A DNA stretch of 64,000 nt from Ancylobacter polymorphus (GTDB lineage: Bacteria > Pseudomonadota > Alphaproteobacteria > Rhizobiales > Xanthobacteraceae). This document shows positions 26,356 to 36,412 of this stretch, in pieces (within the stretch, counting starts at the first letter, position 1; every line of letters starts with the position of its first letter). Below the pieces are notes generated by a model that saw only the letters and a program-made list of their open reading frames with translations, made no database searches and was not told where the DNA came from. Position numbers and translations under genes: made by a program. The DNA is taken from NCBI RefSeq assembly GCF_030813495.1, contig NZ_JAUSUI010000012.1:62001-126000 (forward strand). Direction: 5' to 3'.

Positions 26356-26790
26356 TCAGTAATTCGGCCACAGGCCGGGCGTGGCGAGTTCGACCATGTG
26401 ATTGTCCGGGTCGCGGAAATACAGGCTGACCCCGCCCCCCTTCCAGTTCACCCGGCCTTCCACCGGCACGCGATGGGCGGCGAGATGCTGCTCCCAATGC
26501 GCCAGAGAGCTCTCGGGGATCGCCAGCGCGTAATGCAGCGCGCCGCTGCCGTCATGCGGCGGGATGGTGCCCTCCGCCATCACCACCGGCTCCAGCGTCG
26601 CGCCGCGCAGGAACAGCAGCAGCACGCTGCCCGGCCCGGCGCGATAGGCGCAGAACCGGTCATCGGCGACCATCGGCTCCAGCCCCAGCACCCGCTCATA
26701 AAACGCGCGGGCGCGGGGCATGTCGTCGACATAGAGACCGGTTTCCAGCACGCCGGACAGCGGCGGCGCGACGGGCGTTTCGCTTACCAC
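26356..26790 (-). CDS. Glyoxalase/bleomycin-resistance (VOC) superfamily protein
   Basis: A 144-residue protein with the VOC fold. VLETGLYVDDMPRARAFYERVLGLEP starts the first beta-alpha-beta unit, and VSLYFRDPDNHMVELATPG ends the second, with His and Glu in the usual metal positions. Substrates of such proteins vary widely (methylglyoxal adducts, fosfomycin, aromatic diols). GTG at 26790 overlaps the end of the sufT-like gene, so it is translated within the suf operon. A link to Fe-S assembly is not established; it may simply be a passenger. Confidence 0.82.
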   Translation of the reverse strand: MVSETPVAPPLSGVLETGLYVDDMPRARAFYERVLGLEPMVADDRFCAYRAGPGSVLLLFLRGATLEPVVMAEGTIPPHDGSGALHYALAIPESSLAHWEQHLAAHRVPVEGRVNWKGGGVSLYFRDPDNHMVELATPGLWPNY

Positions 26791-27158
26791 AGATTCAGCG
26801 CCAGCCGCGCCTCTTCCGACATGCGGCCCTGATCCCATGGCGGATCGAAGGTGAGGTTGACGGTCGCGCCGGCGACACCGCCGACGCTGGCCACCGCGCC
26901 TTCCACCATGCCCGGCAGTTCGGCCGCCGAGGGGCAGTTGGGCGTGGTCAGCGTCATTTCCACCGCGACCTGACGGTCGTCGGCGATGTCGACCTTGTAG
27001 ATGAGGCCGAGCTCGTAAATGTCGACCGGGATTTCCGGGTCATAGACGGTCTTGAGCGCCGCGACGATGTCGTCGGTCAGGCGCTCAAGCTCCGCTTCCG
27101 GAATGGCGGCGTTCACAGCCGGGGTGTTCGGCGTGTCGGAGGTCTGGGCTTCGCTCAT
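26784..27158 (-). CDS. SUF-associated MIP18/DUF59-family protein (SufT-like)
   Basis: A 124-residue protein with a MIP18/PaaD-like domain: LKTVYDPEIPVDIYELGLIYKVDI, then MTLTTPNCPSA, whose cysteine is the conserved one, and VNLTFDPPWDQGRMSEEAR at the end. Proteins of this group in suf operons help mature or deliver Fe-S clusters. The start ATGA overlaps the sufS stop (27155-27158), so the two are translationally coupled, and it overlaps the VOC start in turn. Confidence 0.92.
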   Translation of the reverse strand: MSEAQTSDTPNTPAVNAAIPEAELERLTDDIVAALKTVYDPEIPVDIYELGLIYKVDIADDRQVAVEMTLTTPNCPSAAELPGMVEGAVASVGGVAGATVNLTFDPPWDQGRMSEEARLALNLW

Positions 27159-28405
27159 GCGAAAAGATCCTGAGCCTTGATGAGGGCGTCGGCGAGAATG
27201 TCGACTTCCTCATGCGTGTTGTAGAGCGCGAACGACGCCCGGCACGTCGCCGTCACACCATATCGCCCTAGAAGCGGCATCGCGCAATGGGTGCCGGCGC
27301 GCACCGCTACGCCGGCGCGGTCGATCACGGTGGCGATGTCATGCGCATGCGCGCCCTTCACGTCGAAGGCGAAGATGGCGCCCTTGCCCGGCGCATCGCC
27401 ATAGACCTGCACGGAATTGATCTGCGCCAGACGCTCGCGGGCATAGGCGCCCAGAGACGCCTCATGCGCGGCGATACGGTCGCGGCCGAGGCTTTCCATA
27501 TAGGCCAGCGCCGCGCCGAGCCCGATCGCCTGCACGATGGGCGGCGTGCCGGCCTCGAAGCGGTGCGGGGGCTCGCCATAGGTGACGCCCTCTTCGGTGA
27601 CGGTGCGGATCATCTCGCCGCCGCCCTCATAAGGGGGCATCTTCTCCAGCAGCGCCCGCTTGCCATAGAGCAGGCCGATGCCGGTCGGCCCGTAGAGCTT
27701 GTGGCCGGTGACAGCGTAGAAATCGACATCGAGGTCCACCACGTCCACCGGCATGTGCACGGCGGCCTGCGACCCGTCGACCACCACCATTGCGCCGGCG
27801 TCATGGGCGAGGCGCGCGATCTCCTTGATCGGCGTTACCGTGCCGAGCACGTTCGACATGTGGGTGATGGCGACGATCCTGGTGCGCTCGGTAAGCAGCG
27901 CCTTGAAGGCGGCGAGGTCGAAGGCGCCGTCCTCGGTCACCGGCGCCCATTTGATGACCGCGCCCTTGCGCTCGCGCAGATAGTTCCACGGCACGATGTT
28001 GGAATGGTGCTCCATGATCGAGAGCACGATCTCGTCACCCTCGCCGATCGACTGGCCGAGCGAGGAGGCGACGAGGTTGAGCGCGCCGGTGGCGGAGCGG
28101 GTGAAGATCACCTCGTCCAGCGTCGGGGCATTGAGAAAGGCGCGGCAGCGTTCGCGCGCCTCCTCATAGGCTTCGGTCATCGCATTGGCGAGGAAGTGCA
28201 GGCCGCGATGAACGTTGGAATACTCGTTCTCATAGGCGAAGCGCATCCGGTCCAGCACCTGCACCGGCTTCTGCGCCGAGGCCGCATTGTCGAGATAGAC
28301 CAGCGGCTTGCCATAGATCTGCTTGGACAGGATGGGAAAATCCTGCCGCACGCGGGCAACGTCATAGGTGCCGTCGGTGACGGCGGGATGGAGGGTGATG
28401 GTCAT
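27155..28405 (-). CDS. sufS: Cysteine desulfurase SufS (class II)
   Basis: A 416-residue PLP enzyme that takes sulfur from cysteine for Fe-S assembly. The PLP lysine is Lys236 (TGHKLYGP). The persulfide cysteine is Cys374 in RAGTHCAMPLL, the class II context. VDGSQAAVHMPVDV and EHHSNIVPW are conserved. The start at 28405 (MTITLHPAV) avoids a spurious upstream extension into repeat DNA. It is preceded by the double palindromic element 28437-28534 and followed by coupled sufT-like and VOC genes. It is the second desulfurase of the operon. Confidence 0.96.
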   Translation of the reverse strand: MTITLHPAVTDGTYDVARVRQDFPILSKQIYGKPLVYLDNAASAQKPVQVLDRMRFAYENEYSNVHRGLHFLANAMTEAYEEARERCRAFLNAPTLDEVIFTRSATGALNLVASSLGQSIGEGDEIVLSIMEHHSNIVPWNYLRERKGAVIKWAPVTEDGAFDLAAFKALLTERTRIVAITHMSNVLGTVTPIKEIARLAHDAGAMVVVDGSQAAVHMPVDVVDLDVDFYAVTGHKLYGPTGIGLLYGKRALLEKMPPYEGGGEMIRTVTEEGVTYGEPPHRFEAGTPPIVQAIGLGAALAYMESLGRDRIAAHEASLGAYARERLAQINSVQVYGDAPGKGAIFAFDVKGAHAHDIATVIDRAGVAVRAGTHCAMPLLGRYGVTATCRASFALYNTHEEVDILADALIKAQDLFA

Positions 28406-28436
28406 CGGTCGACCTTTCTGGCGCCACACGGGCGAA

Positions 28437-28534
28437 CATCCTTCGAGGCCGGCCTCTGGCCGGCGCCTCAGGATGACGTGGTGCACAAAGGCAACGTCAT
28501 CCTGAGGTGCGAGCGAAGCGAGCCTCGAAGGATG
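28437..28534. repeat. Double (nested) palindromic repeat, family A, between sufD and sufS
   Basis: Two family-A units face each other. The outer arms are CATCCTTCGAGGC (28437-28449) and GCCTCGAAGGATG (28522-28534). The inner arms are CCTCAGGATGACGT (28466-28479) and ACGTCATCCTGAGG (28494-28507). In RNA this would fold into a long stable stem between the sufD and sufS messages. Confidence 0.9.
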
Positions 28535-28554
28535 CTCGCTCCGTCCAATCCGCC

Positions 28555-29868
28555 TCAGGCCCGCGAAGCGAGCCAGGCTTCCGCGCGCTCGACCAGCGCC
28601 TCGCGCAGGCCGTCATGCTCGACGGTTTCCACCGCCTCGCCGACAAAGGCCTGCACCAGAAGGCTCTGCGCCTCCTTCATCGGAATGCCGCGGGCGCGCA
28701 GATAGAACAGAAGTTCGTCATCGATGGCGCCGCAGGTGGCGCCATGGCCGCACTGCACATCGTCGGCGAAGATCTCCAGCTCCGGCTTGTTGTCCATCTC
28801 TGCGTCGTCGCCGAGCACCAGCGCGCGGCTCATCATCCGCCCGTCGGTCTTCTGCGCCGCCTGACGGACGACAATCTTGCCCTGGAACACGCCACGCGAG
28901 GAATCGTCGAGCACGTGCTTGAACAGTTCCCGGCTCTCGCAGCCTGGCACCTGATGGTCGACATAGAGCGTGGTGTCGGCATGCTGACGGTTCTTCAGCA
29001 GCGAGGCGCCGTTGAAGCCGACATGGCTGTTCTCGCCCGACAGCGTGGCATAGAGCGAGGTCCGCGCCACCCCGGCGCCGAGCGAGAAGCTGAAGGTGTG
29101 AACTTTCGATTCCCGGCCGACCGCGAACAGCATCGTCGCGAGGTGGAAGGCGCCCGTGCCATCCTCCTGCAGCCTCACCACGTCGAGATGCGCTTCATCG
29201 CCGACCACGAACTCGGTGGCGGCGTTCGCCTGATAGGCAAGCCCGTCCGGCCCCTCGAAGCTCTCGGCATAGGTGAAGGCGGCGCCCTCCCCGACGACGA
29301 CCAGCGAACGGGCATAGCTCGCCGCCGCATGGGCGCCAGCGAACACATGCGCCACATGCAGCGGCCGCTCGATTGTCGCCCCCGGCGCGACGGTGACCAC
29401 CACGCCATCCTTGGCCAGCGCGGTGTTGAGCGCCAGCGCGGCATCATAGCGGCCCGGCTGGATGCCGCCGAGACGGCTGAGCACCTCGTCGCCCGCCGCA
29501 ATCGCGGCGGACAGGGTAGTGACGGTAAGCCCGGACTCCAGATCGGCGAGGTCGGACAGTTCCGGCACCACGGCGCCATTGGCGACGACGATGCGGCGGG
29601 CTTCAACGCCGCGCAGCAGGCGCGCGCGCGCATCCGCCTCGGCCACAGCGGCCGCGCCGGCAACAGGAACCGCCTCGCGCATAAGGCTGCGCAGGTCGGT
29701 ATATTTCCATTCCTCAACCCGCCGATGCGGCAGGCCGTTCTCCTCGAAGGCGCGGGCGGCGGCGCGGCGCAGATCGGCCAGCCGGTCGCCGCCTTCCGGC
29801 ACGGTGCCGAGCGAGGCGAGGATCGCCTGTTCGGCCGGCGTGCGGATCGGACGGATGTCTGCGTTCAT
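28555..29868 (-). CDS. sufD: Fe-S cluster assembly protein SufD
   Basis: A 437-residue beta-helical scaffold partner of SufB and SufC. The N-terminal region has the conserved RRVEEWKYTDLRSL. The C-terminal SufB/D core has SRELFKHVLDDSSRGVFQGKIVVRQ, NKPELEIFADDVQCGHGATCGAIDDELLFYLRARG, with the conserved cysteine-histidine segment. It works in the SufBC2D complex in the cytoplasm. The start at 29868 (MNADIRPIR) has GAGGTGG upstream. It lies 10 bases after sufC. Confidence 0.95.
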   Translation of the reverse strand: MNADIRPIRTPAEQAILASLGTVPEGGDRLADLRRAAARAFEENGLPHRRVEEWKYTDLRSLMREAVPVAGAAAVAEADARARLLRGVEARRIVVANGAVVPELSDLADLESGLTVTTLSAAIAAGDEVLSRLGGIQPGRYDAALALNTALAKDGVVVTVAPGATIERPLHVAHVFAGAHAAASYARSLVVVGEGAAFTYAESFEGPDGLAYQANAATEFVVGDEAHLDVVRLQEDGTGAFHLATMLFAVGRESKVHTFSFSLGAGVARTSLYATLSGENSHVGFNGASLLKNRQHADTTLYVDHQVPGCESRELFKHVLDDSSRGVFQGKIVVRQAAQKTDGRMMSRALVLGDDAEMDNKPELEIFADDVQCGHGATCGAIDDELLFYLRARGIPMKEAQSLLVQAFVGEAVETVEHDGLREALVERAEAWLASRA

Positions 29869-29878
29869 GTCAGCCACC

Positions 29879-30643
29879 TCACGCCGCGTCCTGCTGATAC
29901 TCGGCATAGCCATTGGCTTCGAGCTCCAGCGCCAGTTCCTTGCCGCCGGAGCGCACGATGCGGCCCTTGTTCATCACATGCACGAAGTCGGGCACGATGT
30001 GGTTCAGCAGGCGCTGGTAATGAGTGATGACGATCATCGCCCGGTCGGGCGAGCGCAGGGCGTTGACGCCCTCGGAGACGACTTTCAGCGCGTCGATGTC
30101 GAGGCCGGAATCGGTCTCGTCGAGCACGCAGATCTTCGGCTCCAGGATCGCCATCTGCAGGATCTCGGCACGCTTCTTCTCGCCGCCGGAGAAGCCGACA
30201 TTGACGCCGCGCTTCAGCATGTCCTGGTTGATGCCGAGATGAGCGGCCTTGTCCTTGACGAGGCGGAGGAAATCGGGCGTGGAGATTTCCGCCTCGCCGC
30301 GCTTCTTGCGCTGCGCGTTCAGCGAGGCGCGCAGGAAGGTCATGGTGGCGACGCCGGGCACTTCCACCGGATACTGGAAGGCGAGGAACACACCCTTGGC
30401 GGCGCGCTCGTCGATTTCCATCTCCAGCAGGTCCTCGCCGTCGAGAGTGACGGAGCCGTCCGTCACCTCATAATCCTCCTTGCCGGCGAGGATGTAGGAG
30501 AGCGTGGACTTGCCGGAACCGTTCGGCCCCATGATGGCGTGCACCTCGCCCGGGTTCACCTTGAGCGAAAGGCCCTTGAGGATCTCCTTGCCGTGTTCGC
30601 CGTCGATCTTGGCGTGGAGATTGTCGATGTCGAGCATAGCCAT
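29879..30643 (-). CDS. sufC: Fe-S cluster assembly ATPase SufC
   Basis: A 254-residue ABC-type ATPase. Walker A GPNGSGKS is at 39-46, the signature is FSGGEKKRAEILQMA, and Walker B is ICVLDETDSGLDIDAL. It powers the SufBCD scaffold. Two in-frame ATGs (30643, 30637) are close together and either may be used. It is separated from sufB by 120 bases that contain a strong hairpin repeat (30717-30748), unlike the tight spacing to sufD. Confidence 0.97.
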   Translation of the reverse strand: MAMLDIDNLHAKIDGEHGKEILKGLSLKVNPGEVHAIMGPNGSGKSTLSYILAGKEDYEVTDGSVTLDGEDLLEMEIDERAAKGVFLAFQYPVEVPGVATMTFLRASLNAQRKKRGEAEISTPDFLRLVKDKAAHLGINQDMLKRGVNVGFSGGEKKRAEILQMAILEPKICVLDETDSGLDIDALKVVSEGVNALRSPDRAMIVITHYQRLLNHIVPDFVHVMNKGRIVRSGGKELALELEANGYAEYQQDAA

Positions 30644-30716
30644 GTCATCTGTTCCGTGTCTGGGCGCGTCGACCGGCGGCAGCGGTGAGCCGGGAGCGCG
30701 CTGAAATCTGCGAGCG

Positions 30717-30748
30717 ATCCCGGAGCGCGGCGCCGCCGCGTCCGGGAT
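30717..30748. repeat. Short palindrome, family B core, between sufB and sufC
   Basis: ATCCCGGA and CGCGGC on the left pair with GCCGCG and TCCGGGAT on the right, giving a near-perfect 14-bp stem with a tiny loop. No T run follows on the minus strand, so it is more like an mRNA processing or stability element than a full terminator. Confidence 0.75.
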
Positions 30749-30763
30749 GACGATGAAAGGGCG

Positions 30764-32236
<1,473 letters not shown>

Positions 32237-32350
32237 CGTCTCATCTCCTCTCCCACGCGGGGTCAAGGCCCGCGGGTCAGGTCAACCACTCCGCGGAAGC
32301 CGCCGAAGCCGCTCCCGCGCCGTCTCGCCGCCCACAGGCGGCGCCTTGCC

Positions 32351-33520
32351 TCACGCCGCCGCGCGGCGACGCAAAAGACCGGGCAACACCCGGCGAAGCA
32401 CGCCGAGCGCCCGGTCGACATCCTCTTCCCCGCTCGACCAGCCGAAGGACAGGCGGAACGCGGAACGCGCAATGCGCTCGGGCACGCCCATCGCCCCCAG
32501 CACATGCGAGGCCGCGACCTTGCCCGACGAGCAGGCGGCACCGGCGCTCACCGCGAGGCCCGCGAGATCGAGGGCGATCACGGTGGTCTCGGCCGGCACG
32601 CCCGGCAGCGCGAAACACGAAGTGTTCGGCAGCCGGTCGACATCGCCCACGAGCAGGACAAGCTCGGGAAACTCGCACCTTAGAGCGTCTTCAAGCCGTT
32701 CGCGCAAGCCATTGATGCGCACGCCGTCGGCGTCCACAGAAGCGCCCGCGCGCTCGGCCGCCGCGCCGAAGGCGGCGATGGCGGGCACGTTCTCGCTGCC
32801 TGCCCGCCGGCCACGCTCCTGCGCACCGCCGCCAATGAGCGGGGCGGGGCGCAGATCCGGCTCGGCGAGGATGAGCGCCCCCGCCCCCGGCGAGCCGCCA
32901 AGCTTATGCGCAGACACCGACATCAGATCGACGCCGAGTGCAGACATGGAGAGCGGAATGCGCCCGGCCGCCTGCACGGCATCGGTATGAACCAGGGCGC
33001 CCTGCTCATGGGCGCGGCGGGCGGCTTCCGCCACCGGCTGCAACACGCCCGTCTCATTATTCGCCACCATCAGCGACAGCAGCACCCGACGCCCGGCGGC
33101 GGCGTGGCGCGCCAGGGCCGCATCGAGCCCGTCGAGCCGAAGCCTTCCGCGCGCATCCACGGGCAGAACTTCGACCTGCTCCGGCGCAAAGCGATGGCCG
33201 CGCAGAACGGCGGCATGTTCCACCGCGCTCACCAGCAGCGCGTCGAAGACGAGAGGCGTTTCACCGCGCCGGTAGTCGGGCGTGAGCGCCAGCACGTCCG
33301 CCTCCGTGCCGCTGGAGGTGAAGACCACCCCCGCCGGACTCGCCCCCACCAGAGCCGCCACCCGTGCCCGCGCCGCATCCATCGTGCCGCGCGCGGCGCG
33401 GCCCTCGGCATGCACGGAGGAGCAGTTGCCAGTGGCGTCGAGTGCCGCCAGCAGGGCCTCCCGCGCTTCCGGGCGCACTTGCGAGGTCGCGTTATGATCG
33501 AGATAGGTGCGTGCGTTCAT
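32351..33520 (-). CDS. Cysteine desulfurase, class I (IscS/NifS type), first gene of the suf operon
   Basis: A 389-residue PLP enzyme. The PLP lysine is Lys206 (SAHKLGGS) and the persulfide cysteine is Cys330 in AGAACSSGK, the class I loop. NNETGVLQP and HTDAVQAAG are conserved. It supplies sulfur together with the class II SufS encoded downstream; having both types in one operon is usual in rhizobial relatives. An Rrf2 regulator gene (iscR/rirA) often precedes this gene in relatives, but none is present here. The upstream region instead holds the Irr-type box at 33708-33724, about 190 bases away. A palindrome TCCTATATAGGA lies at 33552-33563. Confidence 0.94.
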   Translation of the reverse strand: MNARTYLDHNATSQVRPEAREALLAALDATGNCSSVHAEGRAARGTMDAARARVAALVGASPAGVVFTSSGTEADVLALTPDYRRGETPLVFDALLVSAVEHAAVLRGHRFAPEQVEVLPVDARGRLRLDGLDAALARHAAAGRRVLLSLMVANNETGVLQPVAEAARRAHEQGALVHTDAVQAAGRIPLSMSALGVDLMSVSAHKLGGSPGAGALILAEPDLRPAPLIGGGAQERGRRAGSENVPAIAAFGAAAERAGASVDADGVRINGLRERLEDALRCEFPELVLLVGDVDRLPNTSCFALPGVPAETTVIALDLAGLAVSAGAACSSGKVAASHVLGAMGVPERIARSAFRLSFGWSSGEEDVDRALGVLRRVLPGLLRRRAAA

Positions 33521-33695
33521 GGGTTCGGAGGCTCGCAGTTCCTTTTCCGTCTCCTATATAGGAAGGCGCGGCGGCGTCTGCCCCTTCCCTTCGGCTAATG
33601 CTTGCAAATTCAGGCGCCGTCCGTCATAGCTGACCGTCCCGTCTTCTTCGTTGGGCTTTCGGTCGCGCGCTGGTTGACTGCGACGCAACCGCAAC

Positions 33696-33724
33696 TTGAC
33701 GTAGATGTTTAGAATTATTCTAAT
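33696..33724 (+). promoter_or_regulatory. Promoter overlapped by an Irr-type iron-control box
   Basis: TTGACG (33696-33701), 17 bases, then TCTAAT (33719-33724) reads as a good sigma-70-type promoter for the plus-strand hydrolase. Over its 3' half lies TTTAGAA-TTA-TTCTAAT (33708-33724), which matches 16 of 17 positions of the rhizobial Irr box as I recall it (TTTAGAA-N3-TTCTAAA) and holds a perfect 6-bp inverted repeat. Irr is the haem-responsive Fur-family regulator of this order; suf operons are known targets in related bacteria. Confidence 0.65.
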
Positions 33725-33753
33725 AAGTTAGGGCTCCCGCCCCAGGTCGTCAA
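33725..33753 (-). promoter_or_regulatory. Candidate minus-strand promoter for the suf operon, abutting the Irr box
   Basis: On the minus strand TTGACG (33753-33748) is followed after 17 bases by TAACTT (33730-33725), which ends where the Irr-like box begins. Transcription would cross the box and give a leader of about 200 bases before the cysteine desulfurase. The -10 is a weak match, so this is tentative. Confidence 0.35.
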
Positions 33754-33857
33754 GGCGCATGCGGTAAGGCGGTCTTTCGGGACGCAATCCGGTACGGGTT
33801 CAGCGGCCCACCGGACCACTTTCGCCTTGCCCCGCCGCAGTCAAGGTCTCGAACTTC

Positions 33858-34523
33858 ATGCCTGAGGTCATCTTCACCGGCGAGAAGGGGCGGCTGGAAG
33901 GCCGCTACCAGCCGGCCAAGCAGCGCCACGCGCCCATCGCCATCATCCTGCACCCGCACCCCCAGTTCGGCGGCACGATGAACAATCCGGTCGTCTACAA
34001 TCTCTATTACCAGTTCGTGAACCGCGGCTTCTCGACCCTGCGCTTCAACTTCCGTGGCGTCGGCCGCTCGCAGGGCGCGTTCGACCACGGTCAGGGCGAA
34101 CTGGCGGATGCCGCCGCCGCGCTGGACTGGGCGCAGTCGATCAACCCGGATGCGCGCGCCTGCTGGATCGCCGGCTTCTCCTTCGGCGCGTGGATCGGCA
34201 TGCAGCTGCTGATGCGTCGCCCGGAAGTGGAAGGCTTCATCTCCATCGCCGCGCCGGCGAATCTCTACGACTTCTCCTTCCTCGCCCCCTGCCCGTCCTC
34301 CGGCCTGTTCGTGCATGGCGACAAGGATGCGGTGGTGCCGTTCTCCGCCGTCACCGGCCTCGTCGAGAAGCTGAAGACTCAGAAGGGCATCGTCATCGAC
34401 CAGCAGACCGTGCCCGGCGCGAACCACTTCTTCGACGGCCGGACCGAGGAACTGATGGAAGTCGTCGGCGCCTATCTCGACAAGCGCCTGCCCGATACCG
34501 CCAAGAAGACCAGCGCCGCTTGA
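33858..34523 (+). CDS. Alpha/beta hydrolase of the short PF02129/UPF0227-like type
   Basis: A 221-residue serine hydrolase. The N-terminal HPHPQFGGTMNNPVV block is the group's hallmark, then RFNFRGVGRSQG. The nucleophile elbow is GFSFGAW with Ser108, followed by Asp157 (HGDKDAVVP) and His190 (GANHFF). It is cytoplasmic. Its natural substrate is unknown. It is divergent from the suf operon and the Irr-type box overlaps its best promoter, so iron control is possible. A strong terminator ends it. Confidence 0.88.
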   Translation: MPEVIFTGEKGRLEGRYQPAKQRHAPIAIILHPHPQFGGTMNNPVVYNLYYQFVNRGFSTLRFNFRGVGRSQGAFDHGQGELADAAAALDWAQSINPDARACWIAGFSFGAWIGMQLLMRRPEVEGFISIAAPANLYDFSFLAPCPSSGLFVHGDKDAVVPFSAVTGLVEKLKTQKGIVIDQQTVPGANHFFDGRTEELMEVVGAYLDKRLPDTAKKTSAA

Positions 34524-34547
34524 GGCGTCGGTCTCGGCCCGGACACG

Positions 34548-34580
34548 AAAAAGCCCGGCGCAGCACGCGCCGGGCTTTTT
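34548..34580. terminator. Bidirectional intrinsic terminator
   Basis: A perfect 13-bp stem AAAAAGCCCGGCG / CGCCGGGCTTTTT with a 7-base loop. It has A and T runs at both ends, so it can stop the plus-strand hydrolase transcript and the minus-strand gene that ends at 34605. Confidence 0.95.
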
Positions 34581-34604
34581 GCTTTTGCGGGAGACGGTGG
34601 GGGA

Positions 34605-34973
34605 TCAGTTCAGCACGAGGCGCGGCGGGTTGGTTACCGTGACCACGTCGCCCTCGCGGGCGATCTCGACGATGCTCGCCGCCGTGTCGACGGCACCGGG
34701 AACAGAAACGCTGACCGCCTGGTCGGGCTTGAGCGTGGCGGCAACGCGGACGGGGGCGCCGCCGGCGACGCTCAGCGTCGCGACGACGTGATAGCCGTCA
34801 TTCTGCGGGGTGTAATACGCAACGCCATTCACATAGCCGATATTTATCGTCTGGGCGGTGGCCGGCTTCAGGCCGGCAGCCTTATCGGCGGCACGGACGG
34901 GGGCGATGACGGCGACGGCGATGAGGCCGCCGGCGACGGCAAGCGGCAGGATATCGCGGCTGAGGCTGCGCAT
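34605..34973 (-). CDS. Small exported protein of unknown function
   Basis: A 122-residue protein with a signal peptide (about residues 1-28, ending PVRAADK). The mature part of roughly 94 residues is beta-rich: QTINIGYVNGVAYYTPQNDGYHVVATLSV, followed by VRVAATLKPDQAVSVSVP. No catalytic residues or cysteines are seen. It is probably periplasmic. The gene stands alone with an AT-rich upstream region and shares the bidirectional terminator with the hydrolase gene. Confidence 0.75.
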   Translation of the reverse strand: MRSLSRDILPLAVAGGLIAVAVIAPVRAADKAAGLKPATAQTINIGYVNGVAYYTPQNDGYHVVATLSVAGGAPVRVAATLKPDQAVSVSVPGAVDTAASIVEIAREGDVVTVTNPPRLVLN

Positions 34974-35174
34974 GTCGAAGGCTCCAAAGTTTCTGTCCAG
35001 GCGTGTTGAAGAGGAAGCTGCCTGCCTGGCGAGCCGGACTTCCGGGAGCCCTCAAACTACATGGAATATTGTGCACCGCATCATCAGATTGCGCATCGCA
35101 CCATTGCATTTCAGGAATACTGCGACATTCTGTGTGCCTATTCAGTTTTTCTGAATTATGCCTTCAGCTTCTCT
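34974..35174. other. AT-rich intergenic stretch
   Basis: About 200 bases of unusually AT-rich sequence (for example around 35085-35160, with TTCAGTTTTTCTGAATTATG). TTCAG and CTGAA flank the T run as a small inverted repeat. It separates two minus-strand genes and likely carries the promoter of the small exported protein. No gene is seen. Confidence 0.5.
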
Positions 35175-36305
35175 TCACGCCGACGCGATCACCCGGCCGC
35201 CGCTCAGCGGGATCCCAACACCGGTCGTGGTGGGAAAGCTCAGCGGCAGGCCGCGCAGCGCCCGCACCGCGAGGAAGGCGAAGGCCTGCGCTTCCAACGC
35301 GTCGGTCGACCAGCCAACGGCCTCCGCGGTCAGCACGCGCAGCCCGAGACGCCCGCCGAGCATGCGCAGCAGCGTCGGGTTATGCGCCCCTCCCCCCGCT
35401 GCGATCAGGAGTTCCGGCCGGCGCGGGAGATGCGGCAGCACGGCGGCGACACAGGCGGCGCTTAGCGCCGTCAGCGTCGCGGCACCATCGGCGGTTTTCA
35501 TCGCCTCAACCCCGCCCCGCTCCGCCACCCAGGCGCGGAAAGCGTTACGGTCGAGCGATTTCGGCGGACGCTGCCCAAAGAAGGGGTGGTCGAGCAGCCG
35601 GGCCAACGCGGCCTCGTCCGCCGTGCCGGCGGCGGCCATCGCGCCATCGCGGTCGAGCGGTTCGCCGGTGCGCGCCTGCATGAAATCGTCGATCAGCGCA
35701 TTGGCCGGGCCGGTGTCGCAGGCGATCGGGTCGGCGTCCCCGTCGAGATAGGTGATGTTGGCGACGCCACCGAGATTGAGCACCAGCAGCGGGCCCTTTT
35801 CCGCCAGCCCCCGCGCCAGCGCTCGGTGATAGACCGGCACCAGCGGCGCTCCCTGCCCGCCCGCCGCGACATCGGCGGCGCGCAGGTCGTAGACCAGTGC
35901 CGGCCCCGGCGCGACAGTCATCGCACGCACGGCCCGCGCCAGCGCCGGCCCGTCGCCGATCTGAACCGTAAGCCCGATCTCCGGCCGGTGCAACACGGTC
36001 TGGCCATGGAAGCCGATGGCGGCCACGTCCCGATGCTGCGGATGGGCTGCGAGGAAGGCTGCCAATGCCTGCGCGTGCCGCGTGGTGAGGAGCGCTTCAG
36101 CGTCGGCGAGAACACCCGGACGGGCGTCACGATCGGTCAGCGCGCGCGCTCCCTCCAGCGCCGCGACGAACAGGGCGCGGTCTTGCGCGCTATAGGGATA
36201 GGTCGACGCGGGTCCGAAGGCGGCGACAGCCTCGCCATCGGTGTCGATCAGCGCCACGTCGACCCCATCGAGCGAGGTGCCGCTCATCAGCCCGATCGCC
36301 TTCAC
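35175..36305 (-). CDS. anmK: Anhydro-N-acetylmuramic acid kinase
   Basis: A 376-residue ASKHA-fold kinase that converts anhydro-MurNAc from cell-wall turnover to MurNAc-6-phosphate. The start [17 protein letters not shown] is diagnostic. [36 protein letters not shown] and the C-terminal [10 protein letters not shown] are in place. The start codon is GTG at 36305. It is divergent from tyrS with about 107 bases between them, a neighbourhood frequent in Hyphomicrobiales. Confidence 0.96.
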   Translation of the reverse strand: MKAIGLMSGTSLDGVDVALIDTDGEAVAAFGPASTYPYSAQDRALFVAALEGARALTDRDARPGVLADAEALLTTRHAQALAAFLAAHPQHRDVAAIGFHGQTVLHRPEIGLTVQIGDGPALARAVRAMTVAPGPALVYDLRAADVAAGGQGAPLVPVYHRALARGLAEKGPLLVLNLGGVANITYLDGDADPIACDTGPANALIDDFMQARTGEPLDRDGAMAAAGTADEAALARLLDHPFFGQRPPKSLDRNAFRAWVAERGGVEAMKTADGAATLTALSAACVAAVLPHLPRRPELLIAAGGGAHNPTLLRMLGGRLGLRVLTAEAVGWSTDALEAQAFAFLAVRALRGLPLSFPTTTGVGIPLSGGRVIASA

Positions 36306-36412
36306 CGCGCGTCCTCCCGCGTCCTGCGCCCACCGTCCGGGGTGCGTTCGCGGCGGGAAGCTGATACATGACCGGCCAATCCTAACATGGCGTTGATGTC
36401 CGCAGGCCCGAG

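Larger units (their letters stand above)
33521..33857. other. Divergent control region between the suf operon and an alpha/beta hydrolase gene
   Basis: These 337 bases hold no gene. They contain the Irr-like box (33708-33724), overlapping promoter-like hexamers on both strands, and a 12-bp palindrome TCCTATATAGGA (33552-33563) near the suf start. Local AT content is clearly raised around 33690-33730. Confidence 0.7.
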
